From contig DDWD01000130.1 of the NCBI GenBank assembly GCA_002345825.1, positions 2,382 through 25,822 of the forward strand: 23,441 nt of DNA, written 5' to 3'. The notes under the pieces are model-generated. The model did not search any database. It saw nothing but the letters and a program-made list of their open reading frames with translations, and was not told the origin of the DNA. Below are positions 1 through 7,999 of the stretch, one piece after another (position 1 is the stretch's first letter; each line of letters begins with the position of its first letter). Position numbers and translations under genes: made by a program. The DNA is from Bacteroidales bacterium UBA2295. Its GTDB lineage: Bacteria > Bacteroidota > Bacteroidia > Bacteroidales > Tenuifilaceae.

Positions 1-1547
1 GGGTAGTTGGTAATCTCCCTAATATCTTCGTAAAGAGGTTTTAGGCGTTTGTACATTTTTTTGTATACCTTACTGTAAAGGTCGTTGTAGATTTCCCTAT
101 TCTCAGGAATTGGGGTGTAAACCTCACCAACTCGGCACATATTATCAATAGCCGTTTTAAAATCGGGGTAAAGATTTAGTCCCACCGCACAATTAATGGC
201 GGCGCCAAGGGCTGAAGTTTCGTATGTGTGAGGCTTTTCCACGGTCATATTAAAAATATCGGCAGTCATCTGCAGGGCATTCTTGCTTTGCGATCCGCCA
301 CCCGATACTCGTAGCTTCTGAATTTTAACCCCATTGCGTTTCTGAGTACGCATGGCACCCTCCTTAAGGGCATAGGTTAACCCTTCAATTATCGATCGGT
401 AAAGATGAGCCTTGGTGTGTACATCGCCAAAACCAATAACCGCACCCTTGGCTTCAACCCCAGGTATTTTTACTCCTGGGGACCAGTAGGGTTGGAGGGT
501 TAATCCCATAGAGCCGGGGGGGATTGTGCTAATCATATTGTCGAATAATTCCTCTGCCGATTTCCCTAACTTTTTGGCCAGCTCTACCTCCTTGTGCCCA
601 AACTCTTTTTTAAACCAGTTAATCATCCAGTAACCTCGGTATATCATTACCTCGGTGTTGTAATGGTTAGGAATTGCGCTGGGGTAGGAGGGGAAGAACG
701 GTACAACCTCCACATATTTTGGATTTACCGTTTCTATTGTGGCTGTGGTTCCGTAGCTAAGGCATGCAATTTCGGGCGTGATGCAACCCGAACCCAGCAC
801 CTCGCATGCCTTATCGGCTGCCGAAGCTATAATGGGTAAACCTTCGGGAAGCCCTGTTTTTTCTGATGCATCCTTGGTGATGTGTCCAATAAGTTCCGAG
901 GGTTTAACCAGTTCGGGCAGTTTCTCGCGCTCAATGGGAAAGAGTTTGGTGTTTAGCTCCCCAGATTTGCACCATTCCTGCTTTTTATAGTTAAAAGGCA
1001 TATAGCCCACGTTGCTACCTATGGATTCGACAAACCTACCCGAAAGCCTGTGGATGAAAAACCCCGAGAGATAGACGTACTTATGCGTATTGGCCCAAAC
1101 CTCGGGTTGGTTTTGCTTTATCCAGTTGGCCTCGCCATCCTTAAAGGCATGGGCAAGGCTCTCGTACATATTCACCAGCTTAAGGGCTAACTTTAAAAAT
1201 CCTCCGGGCCATCCTTGCAACCTCGCTTTGCGCTGGTCGAGCCAAAGAATGGCTGGTCGGAGGGGGTGCCCATCCTTGTCGAGGTTAACCACCGTACCTC
1301 GCTGAGTTGTAATGGACATCCCTTGGATGCTTTCTAAGGGAACATCAATGCTCTCCATTAACCGTTTGGTAGTACTGCAAAGCACATCCCATAAGTATTC
1401 TGGATCTTGCTCAGCAAAACCGGGTTCGGTGGAGAAATAGGGCTCAACCTCAGTTTTTTCTATTCGAAGTATATTTCCGTTTAAATCGATTAGTACAGCA
1501 CGAATGGATTGAGTTCCTGCGTCAATTACAACTATATTTTTGTCCAT
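1..1547 (-). CDS. FGGY-family carbohydrate kinase, YgcE-like (3' end cut by window)
   Basis: This is an ATP-dependent sugar or polyol kinase of the FGGY family, cytosolic. The ATG at 1545-1547 opens 515 codons without a stop; the C-terminus lies beyond base 1. The N-terminal phosphate loop reads IDAGTQSIRAV (about 8-18), a form I associate with the YgcE-like branch rather than with true glycerol kinase. The second-domain glycine motif RVSGGGSQSKNAL and the putative catalytic base D245 (in SAADKACEVLG) are present. Where GlpK has an Arg-Glu pair that contacts glycerol (TNQRET), this protein has TTQRGT, with R83 kept and Gly at 84, so glycerol may not be its substrate. It is the last gene seen of a three-gene run, 61 bases after the AGPS-like gene. 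Family call is firm; substrate is unknown. Confidence 0.9.
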   Translation of the reverse strand, partial: MDKNIVVIDAGTQSIRAVLIDLNGNILRIEKTEVEPYFSTEPGFAEQDPEYLWDVLCSTTKRLMESIDVPLESIQGMSITTQRGTVVNLDKDGHPLRPAILWLDQRKARLQGWPGGFLKLALKLVNMYESLAHAFKDGEANWIKQNQPEVWANTHKYVYLSGFFIHRLSGRFVESIGSNVGYMPFNYKKQEWCKSGELNTKLFPIEREKLPELVKPSELIGHITKDASEKTGLPEGLPIIASAADKACEVLGSGCITPEIACLSYGTTATIETVNPKYVEVVPFFPSYPSAIPNHYNTEVMIYRGYWMINWFKKEFGHKEVELAKKLGKSAEELFDNMISTIPPGSMGLTLQPYWSPGVKIPGVEAKGAVIGFGDVHTKAHLYRSIIEGLTYALKEGAMRTQKRNGVKIQKLRVSGGGSQSKNALQMTADIFNMTVEKPHTYETSALGAAINCAVGLNLYPDFKTAIDNMCRVGEVYTPIPENREIYNDLYSKVYKKMYKRLKPLYEDIREITNY

Positions 1548-1608
1548 CACATCAGCGGTTTTAAGCTAAAAGTTTTAAAATGATTCCAGGGTGCAAATTA
1601 GTAAAAAG

Positions 1609-3237
1609 CTATGGAGTTAGCCCCAGCGTATTTCCAGGATTCATTATACTATTGGGGTCGAGGTGGTTCTTAATGGCCTGCATCAGCTTCATATTCTCAG
1701 CACCTAGCTGCTTTTCCATCCAGGGGGCAAGCGCTCTCCCCACCCCGTGATGATGCGAGAGTGAGCCTCCACTCTGATCGATTGTATCGATTAAACCCTT
1801 ATGGTACTCTAGGTACTCTTTTACATCATCCTCTCTTTTCATTGGGCTTAGGAATGTGAAGTAGAGGTTGGCTCCATTCTCGTAAACGTGCGAGATATGA
1901 ACCATAACCACGGTTTTTGGTCTACTCTTCAGGTAAGTTCTAACGGCCTTCCAAACAGGGATCAGCTTGTCCCACATCACTGCGGTTTCCAGTGTGTCGG
2001 TCATAATTCCCAAATCCATCAGAGGATCTCGTAGGTAGGCGCTTGAATATCGTTGTTCGAGCCATTTTTTTGTGGGACTCGCTCCTATATAAAAACTACC
2101 ATATTTGCGATTAATCTTTTTGAGCGACTTTACCACCTGATGCGTGTATGCCTTGTTTCCTTCAACAGCAACAAACATAAGGCATCGTTCACCCGATTTA
2201 TACCCTAGCATATTCAGCACTTTGTCGGCCAATGTACCATCAAAACCTTTGGTTTTAAAGGCCACCTCGGTTTCTTCGGGATCAGAGATACGATACAAGT
2301 GTGGTAGTCCAATGCCACTTTGCATTGCAGTTCGCATAGCCTCAACAGCCGTTTCGAAATTTTTAAAAACGAATGATGCATGCTTCGTGTTCTGTGGCAG
2401 ATATTTTCGAATCTTCATTGTAACCTCTACAATAACTCCAAGGGTACCCTCGGAACCAGCAAAAAGTTGATGCAAATCCCAACCCTGAGCGCTTGCTGGG
2501 TAGCACTTGGTATCAATAACACCTGCGGGAGTTACTGCTTTTACCGCCAGCACCATATGCTCTATCTTGCCATAACCAGTTGATGCCTGGCCAGCTCCTT
2601 TAGCGGCTAGCCAGCCCCCTACAGTTGAGTATTCGAACGACTGGGGAAAGTGTCCGCATGAAAATCCCCTTTCGTTTAGGTAATCCTCGTAAGCGGGACC
2701 AAACATTCCGGCTTGTACCGTAGCAGTTGAGTTTATTTCGTTTACCTCAAGCACCCGATTGAAATGTTTAGTCATATCGAGGCTTATGCCTCCTTTGGGG
2801 GTTTCAACCCCTCGGGTAACCGATGAGCTGCCTCCAAAGGGAGTTATGGCTATATTGTGCTCATTGCAGATATTTACTATAGATACAACTTCATCAATAT
2901 TTCTAGGGTAAATTACGGCATCGGGTGGCGTGGGGATATTACCATCCCTTAGGTGAAGCAAATCGGTGTAGCACTTGCCATAGGCATGCGATGCGCGAGC
3001 TATGTCATCGGTAGCGATATTGTCGGCACCAACAATTGCAGTAAGCTGACCGATAATTTTTGCATCTAACGTACACTCAGTAGTTACTTTAACCTCATCA
3101 TCCCCAGTTTTATATGTATTGTTGATGTCTTGGTCGGTTAAACTAAATTTTTCCTTTATAAGGTTTAGGGTAGGTTCATCAACCTTGTGCTCCCTCTTGT
3201 CGCCCCATTTAAGAATGTCTCGGTATGTTGAAATCAT
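1609..3237 (-). CDS. FAD-linked oxidase, alkyl-DHAP synthase (AGPS)-like
   Basis: This is a VAO/PCMH-type flavoprotein of 542 residues resembling alkylglycerone-phosphate synthase, which in eukaryotes swaps the acyl chain of acyl-DHAP for a fatty alcohol to make ether lipids. Visible features are the FAD-binding PP-loop FGGSSSV (134-140), the flavin-fold motif GSEGTLG (261-267), an RDP...DTLET stretch (403-418) like the AGPS substrate-arginine region, HISHVYENGANLYF (447-460), and the triple histidine HHHGVG (495-500) characteristic of AGPS. The C-terminal NPGN turn (533-536) is also typical of FAD oxidases. No signal peptide or membrane segment is seen. It starts 41 bases after the glpD-like gene and is probably co-transcribed with it. 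E. coli YgcU, beside the YgcE kinase, is a comparable arrangement. The exact substrate (ether lipid precursor, glycerol ether or hydroxy acid) is open. Confidence 0.88.
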   Translation of the reverse strand: MISTYRDILKWGDKREHKVDEPTLNLIKEKFSLTDQDINNTYKTGDDEVKVTTECTLDAKIIGQLTAIVGADNIATDDIARASHAYGKCYTDLLHLRDGNIPTPPDAVIYPRNIDEVVSIVNICNEHNIAITPFGGSSSVTRGVETPKGGISLDMTKHFNRVLEVNEINSTATVQAGMFGPAYEDYLNERGFSCGHFPQSFEYSTVGGWLAAKGAGQASTGYGKIEHMVLAVKAVTPAGVIDTKCYPASAQGWDLHQLFAGSEGTLGVIVEVTMKIRKYLPQNTKHASFVFKNFETAVEAMRTAMQSGIGLPHLYRISDPEETEVAFKTKGFDGTLADKVLNMLGYKSGERCLMFVAVEGNKAYTHQVVKSLKKINRKYGSFYIGASPTKKWLEQRYSSAYLRDPLMDLGIMTDTLETAVMWDKLIPVWKAVRTYLKSRPKTVVMVHISHVYENGANLYFTFLSPMKREDDVKEYLEYHKGLIDTIDQSGGSLSHHHGVGRALAPWMEKQLGAENMKLMQAIKNHLDPNSIMNPGNTLGLTP

Positions 3238-3278
3238 AGTATTTATTTTTATGGTTGGAAACTTTGATTTGTGTTCGT

Positions 3279-4910
3279 TTACATTGGTAATTCAAAAAGT
3301 TGTTTGGCCAATTCAACTTCCTGTTGGGTTCTGTTACTGTCCCAATTAAGTCTCTTGCTAGCTATATTTACCACCTTATTAAAGATTTCATCACCAGGAT
3401 ATCCTAATGTTCCAATTCCAGTTCGGCGGAAAAGTATGTCGGAAAGCTTAATGGCCATTTCATTTTCAATAGCATATTCAACCTCGGCAAGTAACTCCCC
3501 ATCGACACTCACTTTTTCGGCAAGTTCGGGTTTTGATTGGGCCAGCTCAAAAACCAGAGAGGCTTCCTGCCCATAATTTTTACCCATATACTCAATGGTA
3601 TCCTTGCTAAAACCTGCAAATTCCAAAGAGAGATGCCCTAAGAAAATATTCATATCTTTGATTTCGCTCCCTACTAGGTATTCCTTTTTGGTTGTTGATT
3701 TTTTTTGTTTTGCACCCAACTTTTTCGTGATTTTTTTTAGCGCCTGAGATGCAAGTTTTCGGCTAGTGGTGTATTTGCCGCCCTCAATAGTTATTAGTCC
3801 ATTTAGGCCCTGCTTCGCATTGTCGTAAATCTCGTATTTTCGTGACGATTCGTATGATCCCTCTGTTTGGTCATCAACCAAAGGTCTTAAACCACCATAG
3901 GCAAACATCACATCATCATAGCTAATTTTATCGCATCCATAGTTCTCGTTAAGGTCGTCAATAAGCCCTTGTATGCTCTCTTTCGTAACGCGGTAATCGT
4001 CAGGGTTGCCGTTGTACTCTTTGTCTGTGGTGCCAATTAGTGAATAATTACGCCAAGGCATAAGCATGATATGCCTGCCATCTTTGGTCATAACCGTTAC
4101 AGCATGCTTGTTGCATAGCTTTTTGGTTATAATGTGTATCCCCTCAGAACGTCGGATATGATGATTATCCTCGCTATTGGCTAAAGCTTTGTTCAGAACA
4201 ATATCGGCCCAGGGGCCCGCGCAGTTTATGGTTACGCTTGCCCTAACGCTATGCTCTTTGCCGGTTAGCTCATCAATTACGTTTACTCCCTTAATATCAC
4301 CGTTGCTTTTTATAAAAGATGTTACCCTTGCATAGTTAGCAGCATTTGCCCCTTTTGCTATGGCCGACTTTAGAACAGCCAGCGTTAGCCTTTCTGGATT
4401 AATATTTTGGCAATCGTAATATATGCTCGACCCTGTAAGCCCTTTTATTTTAAGGCATTGCTCTTTTTGTAAGGTTTGCCTCTTGCTGATGGTTTTGTGT
4501 AGGGGCAGTTTTTTCGATTTATCCCAGGTCCAACCCTTATCATACGAAAGAATATCGTAAAGTACCATGCCCATAAATAGAATAAGCTTGTTGCTTTTAA
4601 TATTATTGTATGTGGGCACCATAAAGGGAATGGGGTAAACGAAGTTAGGAGCAATGTTTTCCCATACCTTTCGCTCGGTGAGCGACTCCCGCACCAGTCC
4701 AAATTCTAGGTTTTTAAGGTAACGTAGCCCTCCGTGAATTAGTTTGGATGTGGCGGCAGATGTGGCTTGCCCAAAATCTTCTTTTTCGAAAAGAGCTACC
4801 GATAACCCTCTCGATGCCGCTTCGTAGGCTACCGAAACGCCAGTTATACCTCCACCAATTACAATTATGTCATAATGATCCTTTGGCGTGGTGTCGAAAA
4901 ATCGCTCCAT
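3279..4910 (-). CDS. glpD: FAD-dependent glycerol-3-phosphate dehydrogenase (GlpD/GlpA family)
   Basis: This is predicted to oxidise sn-glycerol-3-phosphate to DHAP and pass electrons to the quinone pool at the inner membrane. The 543-residue protein has the Rossmann dinucleotide motif IGGGITG (18-24), the ribose-binding acidic residue at the end of strand 2 (LFEKEDF, 40-46), the family motif SAATSKLIHGGLRYL (51-65), a late FAD-binding stretch ending IEGGKYTTSRKLA, and a C-terminal DAO_C-type domain covering roughly the last 130 residues. It is the first gene of the minus-strand run; an imperfect -7 box and a 16-bp palindrome lie just upstream. No glpF or classic glpK is seen nearby. The family is clear. 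Because its neighbours are an AGPS-like protein and a non-canonical FGGY kinase, its substrate could be a substituted glycerol phosphate; that is inference. Confidence 0.9.
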   Translation of the reverse strand: MERFFDTTPKDHYDIIVIGGGITGVSVAYEAASRGLSVALFEKEDFGQATSAATSKLIHGGLRYLKNLEFGLVRESLTERKVWENIAPNFVYPIPFMVPTYNNIKSNKLILFMGMVLYDILSYDKGWTWDKSKKLPLHKTISKRQTLQKEQCLKIKGLTGSSIYYDCQNINPERLTLAVLKSAIAKGANAANYARVTSFIKSNGDIKGVNVIDELTGKEHSVRASVTINCAGPWADIVLNKALANSEDNHHIRRSEGIHIITKKLCNKHAVTVMTKDGRHIMLMPWRNYSLIGTTDKEYNGNPDDYRVTKESIQGLIDDLNENYGCDKISYDDVMFAYGGLRPLVDDQTEGSYESSRKYEIYDNAKQGLNGLITIEGGKYTTSRKLASQALKKITKKLGAKQKKSTTKKEYLVGSEIKDMNIFLGHLSLEFAGFSKDTIEYMGKNYGQEASLVFELAQSKPELAEKVSVDGELLAEVEYAIENEMAIKLSDILFRRTGIGTLGYPGDEIFNKVVNIASKRLNWDSNRTQQEVELAKQLFELPM

Positions 4911-4936
4911 AATTTGTTGTATTGTAGTTTGCTTTA

Positions 4937-4944
4937 CAAATATC
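4937..4944 (-). promoter_or_regulatory. Imperfect -7 promoter box for the glpD-like run
   Basis: Reading minus, the box is GATATTTG, one mismatch from the Bacteroidota consensus TAnnTTTG. It would give a leader of about 20 bases before the ATG at 4910. No clear -33 element is visible, so this is a weak call. Confidence 0.25.
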
Positions 4945-4966
4945 CGATATCGATTGCGTAAAACTA

Positions 4967-4982
4967 TTTAACATATGTTAAA
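4967..4982. promoter_or_regulatory. 16-bp perfect palindrome, candidate operator
   Basis: TTTAACATATGTTAAA is identical to its reverse complement over 16 bases. It sits 57 bases upstream of the glpD-like start and 23 bases upstream of the imperfect -7 box, a position expected for a dimeric activator. The symmetry is seen directly. Which protein binds it is unknown; Crp/Fnr-type dimers use sites of similar size, but the half site TTAAC is not one I can assign. Confidence 0.45.
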
Positions 4983-5156
4983 AAATTGTTTTCCAAAAAC
5001 ATAACCTATGCAATAAATCGTATCCATTGTAACGCCTTTTAAAACTACTCAATATTTGTCAGAAATTATACCTTTGCCCTTAGTTATGATGCCGATTATG
5101 ACACTGGTTGTTTGAAAAATGTTTGCAGATTTGTAAGTGGTTACGAAAATTGTTTA

Positions 5157-5164
5157 TATCTTTG
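5157..5164 (+). promoter_or_regulatory. -7 box of the rpsO promoter
   Basis: TATCTTTG is an exact match to TAnnTTTG, 48 bases before the rpsO ATG. TTTG at 5130-5133 is a possible -33 element, though the 23-base spacing is slightly long. A second box, TACCTTTG at 5069-5076, is an upstream alternative. The same octamer TATCTTTG precedes arcA and tgt. Confidence 0.6.
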
Positions 5165-5193
5165 CAACTTGAAATAATCTACAGGAATACCCA

Positions 5194-5209
5194 CTAATTT
5201 ACTGATTAG
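5194..5209 (+). promoter_or_regulatory. Small hairpin in the rpsO leader
   Basis: CTAAT (5194-5198) can pair with ATTAG (5205-5209) around a six-base loop, ending two bases before the rpsO start codon. S15 represses its own translation through leader structures in several bacteria, with different folds in each. A similar role here is inference, and a five-pair stem is weak evidence. Confidence 0.25.
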
Positions 5210-5211
5210 CT

Positions 5212-5484
5212 ATGAATTATTTAACAGCAGAACAGAAGCAGGAATTTTTTAAGCAGTACGGAAAGTCTAATACCGATACAGGCTCCCCCGAGGGTCAGAT
5301 CGCGATATTTTCCCACCGTATCAGCCATTTAACTGAGCACTTGAAGAAAAATCGTAAGGATTATGCAACTCAGCGCTCATTGTTAAAGCTGGTGGGTAAA
5401 CGTAGAAGGCTTTTAGATTTTCTTAAAGATCGCGACATTGAGAGATATCGTGCAATCATTAAAGCTTTAAATCTTAGAAAGTAA
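5212..5484 (+). CDS. rpsO: 30S ribosomal protein S15
   Basis: This 90-residue protein is S15, a primary 16S rRNA-binding protein of the 30S platform that contacts the central domain and helps form an intersubunit bridge. Length matches the family (about 89). Family landmarks are visible: DTGSPEGQIAIFSHRI near residues 22-37, the HLKKNRKDYATQRSLL helix and KLVGKRRRLLDFLK toward the end. The ATG at 5212 fits the family N-terminus. It is followed by a strong terminator and then pnp, the rpsO-pnp order conserved in many bacteria. Regulation is likely from the TATCTTTG promoter, possibly with S15 feedback on the leader. Confidence 0.98.
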   Translation: MNYLTAEQKQEFFKQYGKSNTDTGSPEGQIAIFSHRISHLTEHLKKNRKDYATQRSLLKLVGKRRRLLDFLKDRDIERYRAIIKALNLRK

Positions 5485-5490
5485 AACAAC

Positions 5491-5521
5491 AAAAAGGCAA
5501 TTGTTTCAATTGCCTTTTTTT
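5491..5521 (+). terminator. rho-independent terminator after rpsO
   Basis: AAAAAGGCAATTG pairs perfectly with CAATTGCCTTTTT around a TTT loop, followed by further T residues. It begins seven bases after the rpsO stop codon. The pnp gene therefore needs readthrough or its own promoter. Confidence 0.88.
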
Positions 5522-5548
5522 GAAATTACTGTAATATTTTGTAGAGGG

Positions 5549-5583
5549 AATCAGAGGGATTGCATCTTTTCCTCTGATTTTTC
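5549..5583 (+). promoter_or_regulatory. Leader hairpin between rpsO and pnp
   Basis: AATCAGAGG (5549-5557) pairs with CCTCTGATT (5571-5579) across a 13-base loop, and the stem runs into TTTTTC. It could be a second terminator, an attenuator or a processing site in a read-through rpsO-pnp transcript. The pairing is seen; the role is inferred. Confidence 0.5.
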
Positions 5584-5613
5584 TGTTTATTACCCAAGTT
5601 TTTTTTATTTATT

Positions 5614-5629
5614 TATCAATATATTGATA
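5614..5629 (+). promoter_or_regulatory. 16-base palindrome next to the pnp start codon
   Basis: TATCAATATATTGATA is a perfect inverted repeat ending four bases before the pnp ATG. In RNA it could form a short AU stem over the ribosome landing site; in DNA it could be an operator. No Shine-Dalgarno sequence is visible here, which is common in Bacteroidota. Confidence 0.35.
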
Positions 5630-5633
5630 CTGT

Positions 5634-7757
5634 ATGTTTAATGTTGTAAAGAAATCGATCGATTTAGGTGATGGAAGGTCCATCACAATTGAAACTGGCA
5701 AATTAGCTCGCCAGGCCGACGGATCTGTTGTGATCCGGATGGGACGCACCATGATGCTCGCCACCGTGGTGAGCGCAAAGGACGCTAGAGAGGATGTTGA
5801 CTTTATGCCCCTTAGCGTTGATTATAAAGAGAAGTATGCTGCAGGAGGCCGATTCCCTGGAGGATTCCTAAAAAGGGAAGCTCGTCCATCCGACTACGAA
5901 GTGCTTATAGCACGTCTTGTTGACAGGGCGTTACGTCCTTTGTTCCCCGATGATTACCACTCAGAAACGTTTGTTACCATCAATTTAATTTCTGCCGAAA
6001 AAGATACTCCACCCGATGCCCTAGCCGGACTTGCTGCATCTGCAGCATTGGTTATTTCCGATATTCCATTCAATGGGCCAATATCCGAAGTAAGGGTAGT
6101 GCGCGTTGATGGCCAATTTATAGTTAACCCTACATTTAGCCAGATTGAAATGGCTGATATTGATATGATGGTGGGTGCAACCTACGATAATATCCTTATG
6201 GTAGAGGGTGAAATGAGCGAAGTGTCAGAAGCCGAGATGCTTGAGGCAATTAAATTTGCTCATGAAGAGATTAAGAAGCATTGCGTAGCCCAAATGGAAC
6301 TTGCCAAAGAGTTAGGTGTAGTGAAGCGCGTGTATTGCCATGAAAACAACGACGAAGAGTTACGTGCTCAGGTTAAAGAGTTTTGCTACGATAAGGTATA
6401 CAAGGTTGCCAAGTCGATGCTGTCCAAGCATGAGCGTAGCGATGCATTTGCAGCCATAAAGGAAGAGTTTTTACAAACCCTGCCCGAGGAAGACCGTGAC
6501 GCTAAAGCATCGTTGGTTGGCCGCTACTACCATGATGTAGAAAAGTTCGCCATGCGTAATATGATTTTAGATGAAAGCATAAGGCTTGATGGACGTAAGA
6601 CAGATGAAATTAGGCCCATTGAGTGCGAGGTCGATTTCTTACCCTCGGCACATGGATCGGCACTATTTACCCGAGGCGAAACACAATCGCTTACCACTGT
6701 GACCTTAGGTACTAAGTTGGACGAAAAGGTTATTGATGAGGTGTTGCATCAGGGAACTGAGAAGTTTGTTCTTCATTACAACTTCCCTCCATTCTCAACA
6801 GGCGATGCTAGACCTTACCGAGGTGTTAGCCGTCGTGAGATTGGTCATGGGAACCTTGCCCACCGCGCAATTAAGAAAATGGTGCCAACCGGGGAGAGCA
6901 ATCCATACACGGTGAGGGTTGTTAGTGATATTCTCGAATCGAACGGATCATCATCAATGGCAACTGTTTGTGCTGGTACGCTGGCACTTATGGATGCTGG
7001 TATTATGATTAAAAAGCCAGTATCGGGTATTGCCATGGGGCTTATTTCAGAACCCAAAGGAGCACGTTTTGCCATCCTTTCCGATATCCTTGGAGATGAA
7101 GATCATCTAGGTGATATGGACTTTAAGGTAACTGGAACAAAGGATGGAATAACAGCAACCCAAATGGATATTAAGGTTGATGGACTTCCCTACGAAGTTC
7201 TCTTCCAAGCCTTAAACCAAGCTCGAGAGGGTAGACTGCATATACTGGGCAAAATGACTGCAGTGATGGCTGAGCCCAACGCCGACCTGAAACCACACGC
7301 CCCACGTATTGAGCGATTTAGCATTGCTCGCGATATGATTGGTGCTGTAATTGGCCCAGGCGGTAAAATTATTCAGGAAATACAGCGTACAACAGGTGCC
7401 ACAATAAATATTGAGGAGGTAAATAACCAAGGAATCGTTACGGTTTTTGCCGATAATATGGAAGCACGTAATGCCGCTGTTAAGTGGATTAAGGGCATAG
7501 CCGTTTCTCCGGAAGAAGGTGAGATTTATACAGGTAAGGTTAAATCTATATTGCCATTTGGTGCATTTATCGAAATTGTACCAGGTAAAGATGGTTTGCT
7601 TCACATATCTGAAATTGACTGGAAACGCGTTGAGAAGGTAGAGGATGTTCTGAAAGAAGGAGATATGGTTGAAGTGAAACTGATTGAAATTGATAAAAAG
7701 ACTGGTAAACTAAAGCTTTCGCGTAAGGTGCTTTTGCCTAAGCCCGAGAGTAAATAG
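5634..7757 (+). CDS. pnp: Polynucleotide phosphorylase
   Basis: PNPase degrades RNA 3' to 5' by phosphorolysis, releasing nucleoside diphosphates, as a cytosolic trimer. The 707-residue protein is of normal length. Two RNase PH-like domains are visible: the first with FPGGFLKREARPSDYE and RLVDRALRPLFP, the second with FTRGETQSLTTVTLG. The catalytic acidic stretch DEDHLGDMDFK spans 488-498. A KH domain follows with IGPGGK (573-578), then an S1 domain over about the last 80 residues (GEIYTGKVKSILPFGAFIE ... GLLHISEI). All expected parts are present. It lies downstream of rpsO, separated by a terminator and a hairpin-rich leader, which suggests post-transcriptional control comparable to the PNPase autoregulation known in E. 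coli; that is inference here. Confidence 0.98.
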   Translation: MFNVVKKSIDLGDGRSITIETGKLARQADGSVVIRMGRTMMLATVVSAKDAREDVDFMPLSVDYKEKYAAGGRFPGGFLKREARPSDYEVLIARLVDRALRPLFPDDYHSETFVTINLISAEKDTPPDALAGLAASAALVISDIPFNGPISEVRVVRVDGQFIVNPTFSQIEMADIDMMVGATYDNILMVEGEMSEVSEAEMLEAIKFAHEEIKKHCVAQMELAKELGVVKRVYCHENNDEELRAQVKEFCYDKVYKVAKSMLSKHERSDAFAAIKEEFLQTLPEEDRDAKASLVGRYYHDVEKFAMRNMILDESIRLDGRKTDEIRPIECEVDFLPSAHGSALFTRGETQSLTTVTLGTKLDEKVIDEVLHQGTEKFVLHYNFPPFSTGDARPYRGVSRREIGHGNLAHRAIKKMVPTGESNPYTVRVVSDILESNGSSSMATVCAGTLALMDAGIMIKKPVSGIAMGLISEPKGARFAILSDILGDEDHLGDMDFKVTGTKDGITATQMDIKVDGLPYEVLFQALNQAREGRLHILGKMTAVMAEPNADLKPHAPRIERFSIARDMIGAVIGPGGKIIQEIQRTTGATINIEEVNNQGIVTVFADNMEARNAAVKWIKGIAVSPEEGEIYTGKVKSILPFGAFIEIVPGKDGLLHISEIDWKRVEKVEDVLKEGDMVEVKLIEIDKKTGKLKLSRKVLLPKPESK

Positions 7758-7778
7758 CAGTTGCAAAACTTTTCCAAT

Positions 7779-7813
7779 AAAGAGCAATCCACCTAAATGG
7801 GTTGCTCTTTTTA
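7779..7813 (+). terminator. rho-independent terminator after pnp
   Basis: AAAGAGCAATCC (7779-7790) pairs with GGGTTGCTCTTT (7799-7810), with one T-G wobble, across an eight-base loop and runs into a T tract. It starts 21 bases after the pnp stop. Confidence 0.85.
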
Positions 7814-7952
7814 TTGCTAAGGATTTGACAATACGCCATTTTAATGGCCAATAAATTTTACATAAATCCTTAAAGAGTTATAATCTAAATCACTAGTTTT
7901 CAATTTAAAAAAAATCCCTACTTTTACATTGTAGATTTTGTAAACATTTGTG

Positions 7953-7960
7953 TATTTTTG
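7953..7960 (+). promoter_or_regulatory. -7 box for the prolyl oligopeptidase gene
   Basis: TATTTTTG matches TAnnTTTG, 39 bases before the ATG at 8000. A TTG at 7929-7931 lies 21 bases upstream, within the -33 spacing usual for Bacteroidota. Confidence 0.5.
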
Positions 7961-7999
7961 TAAGAACGGAAAATATAACCTTCAGAAATATTTCTGACT

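Larger units (their letters stand above)
4911..5211. other. 301-base divergent intergenic region
   Basis: This gap between the divergent glpD-like and rpsO genes holds the palindrome at 4967-4982, an imperfect minus-strand -7 box, two plus-strand TAnnTTTG boxes (5069-5076 and 5157-5164) and the short rpsO leader. I see no tRNA, small-RNA signature or credible protein gene. A nine-codon ATG frame at 5086-5115 is too short to call. Confidence 0.6.

Noticed and set aside
5086..5115. Nine-codon reading frame between the two rpsO promoter boxes, possible leader peptide
   Set aside because: Too short, no ribosome binding site and no run of regulatory codons.
7212..7604. 130-codon minus-strand frame inside pnp
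   Set aside because: It overlaps the KH and S1 coding region of pnp and has no recognisable domain; it is an opposite-strand shadow.
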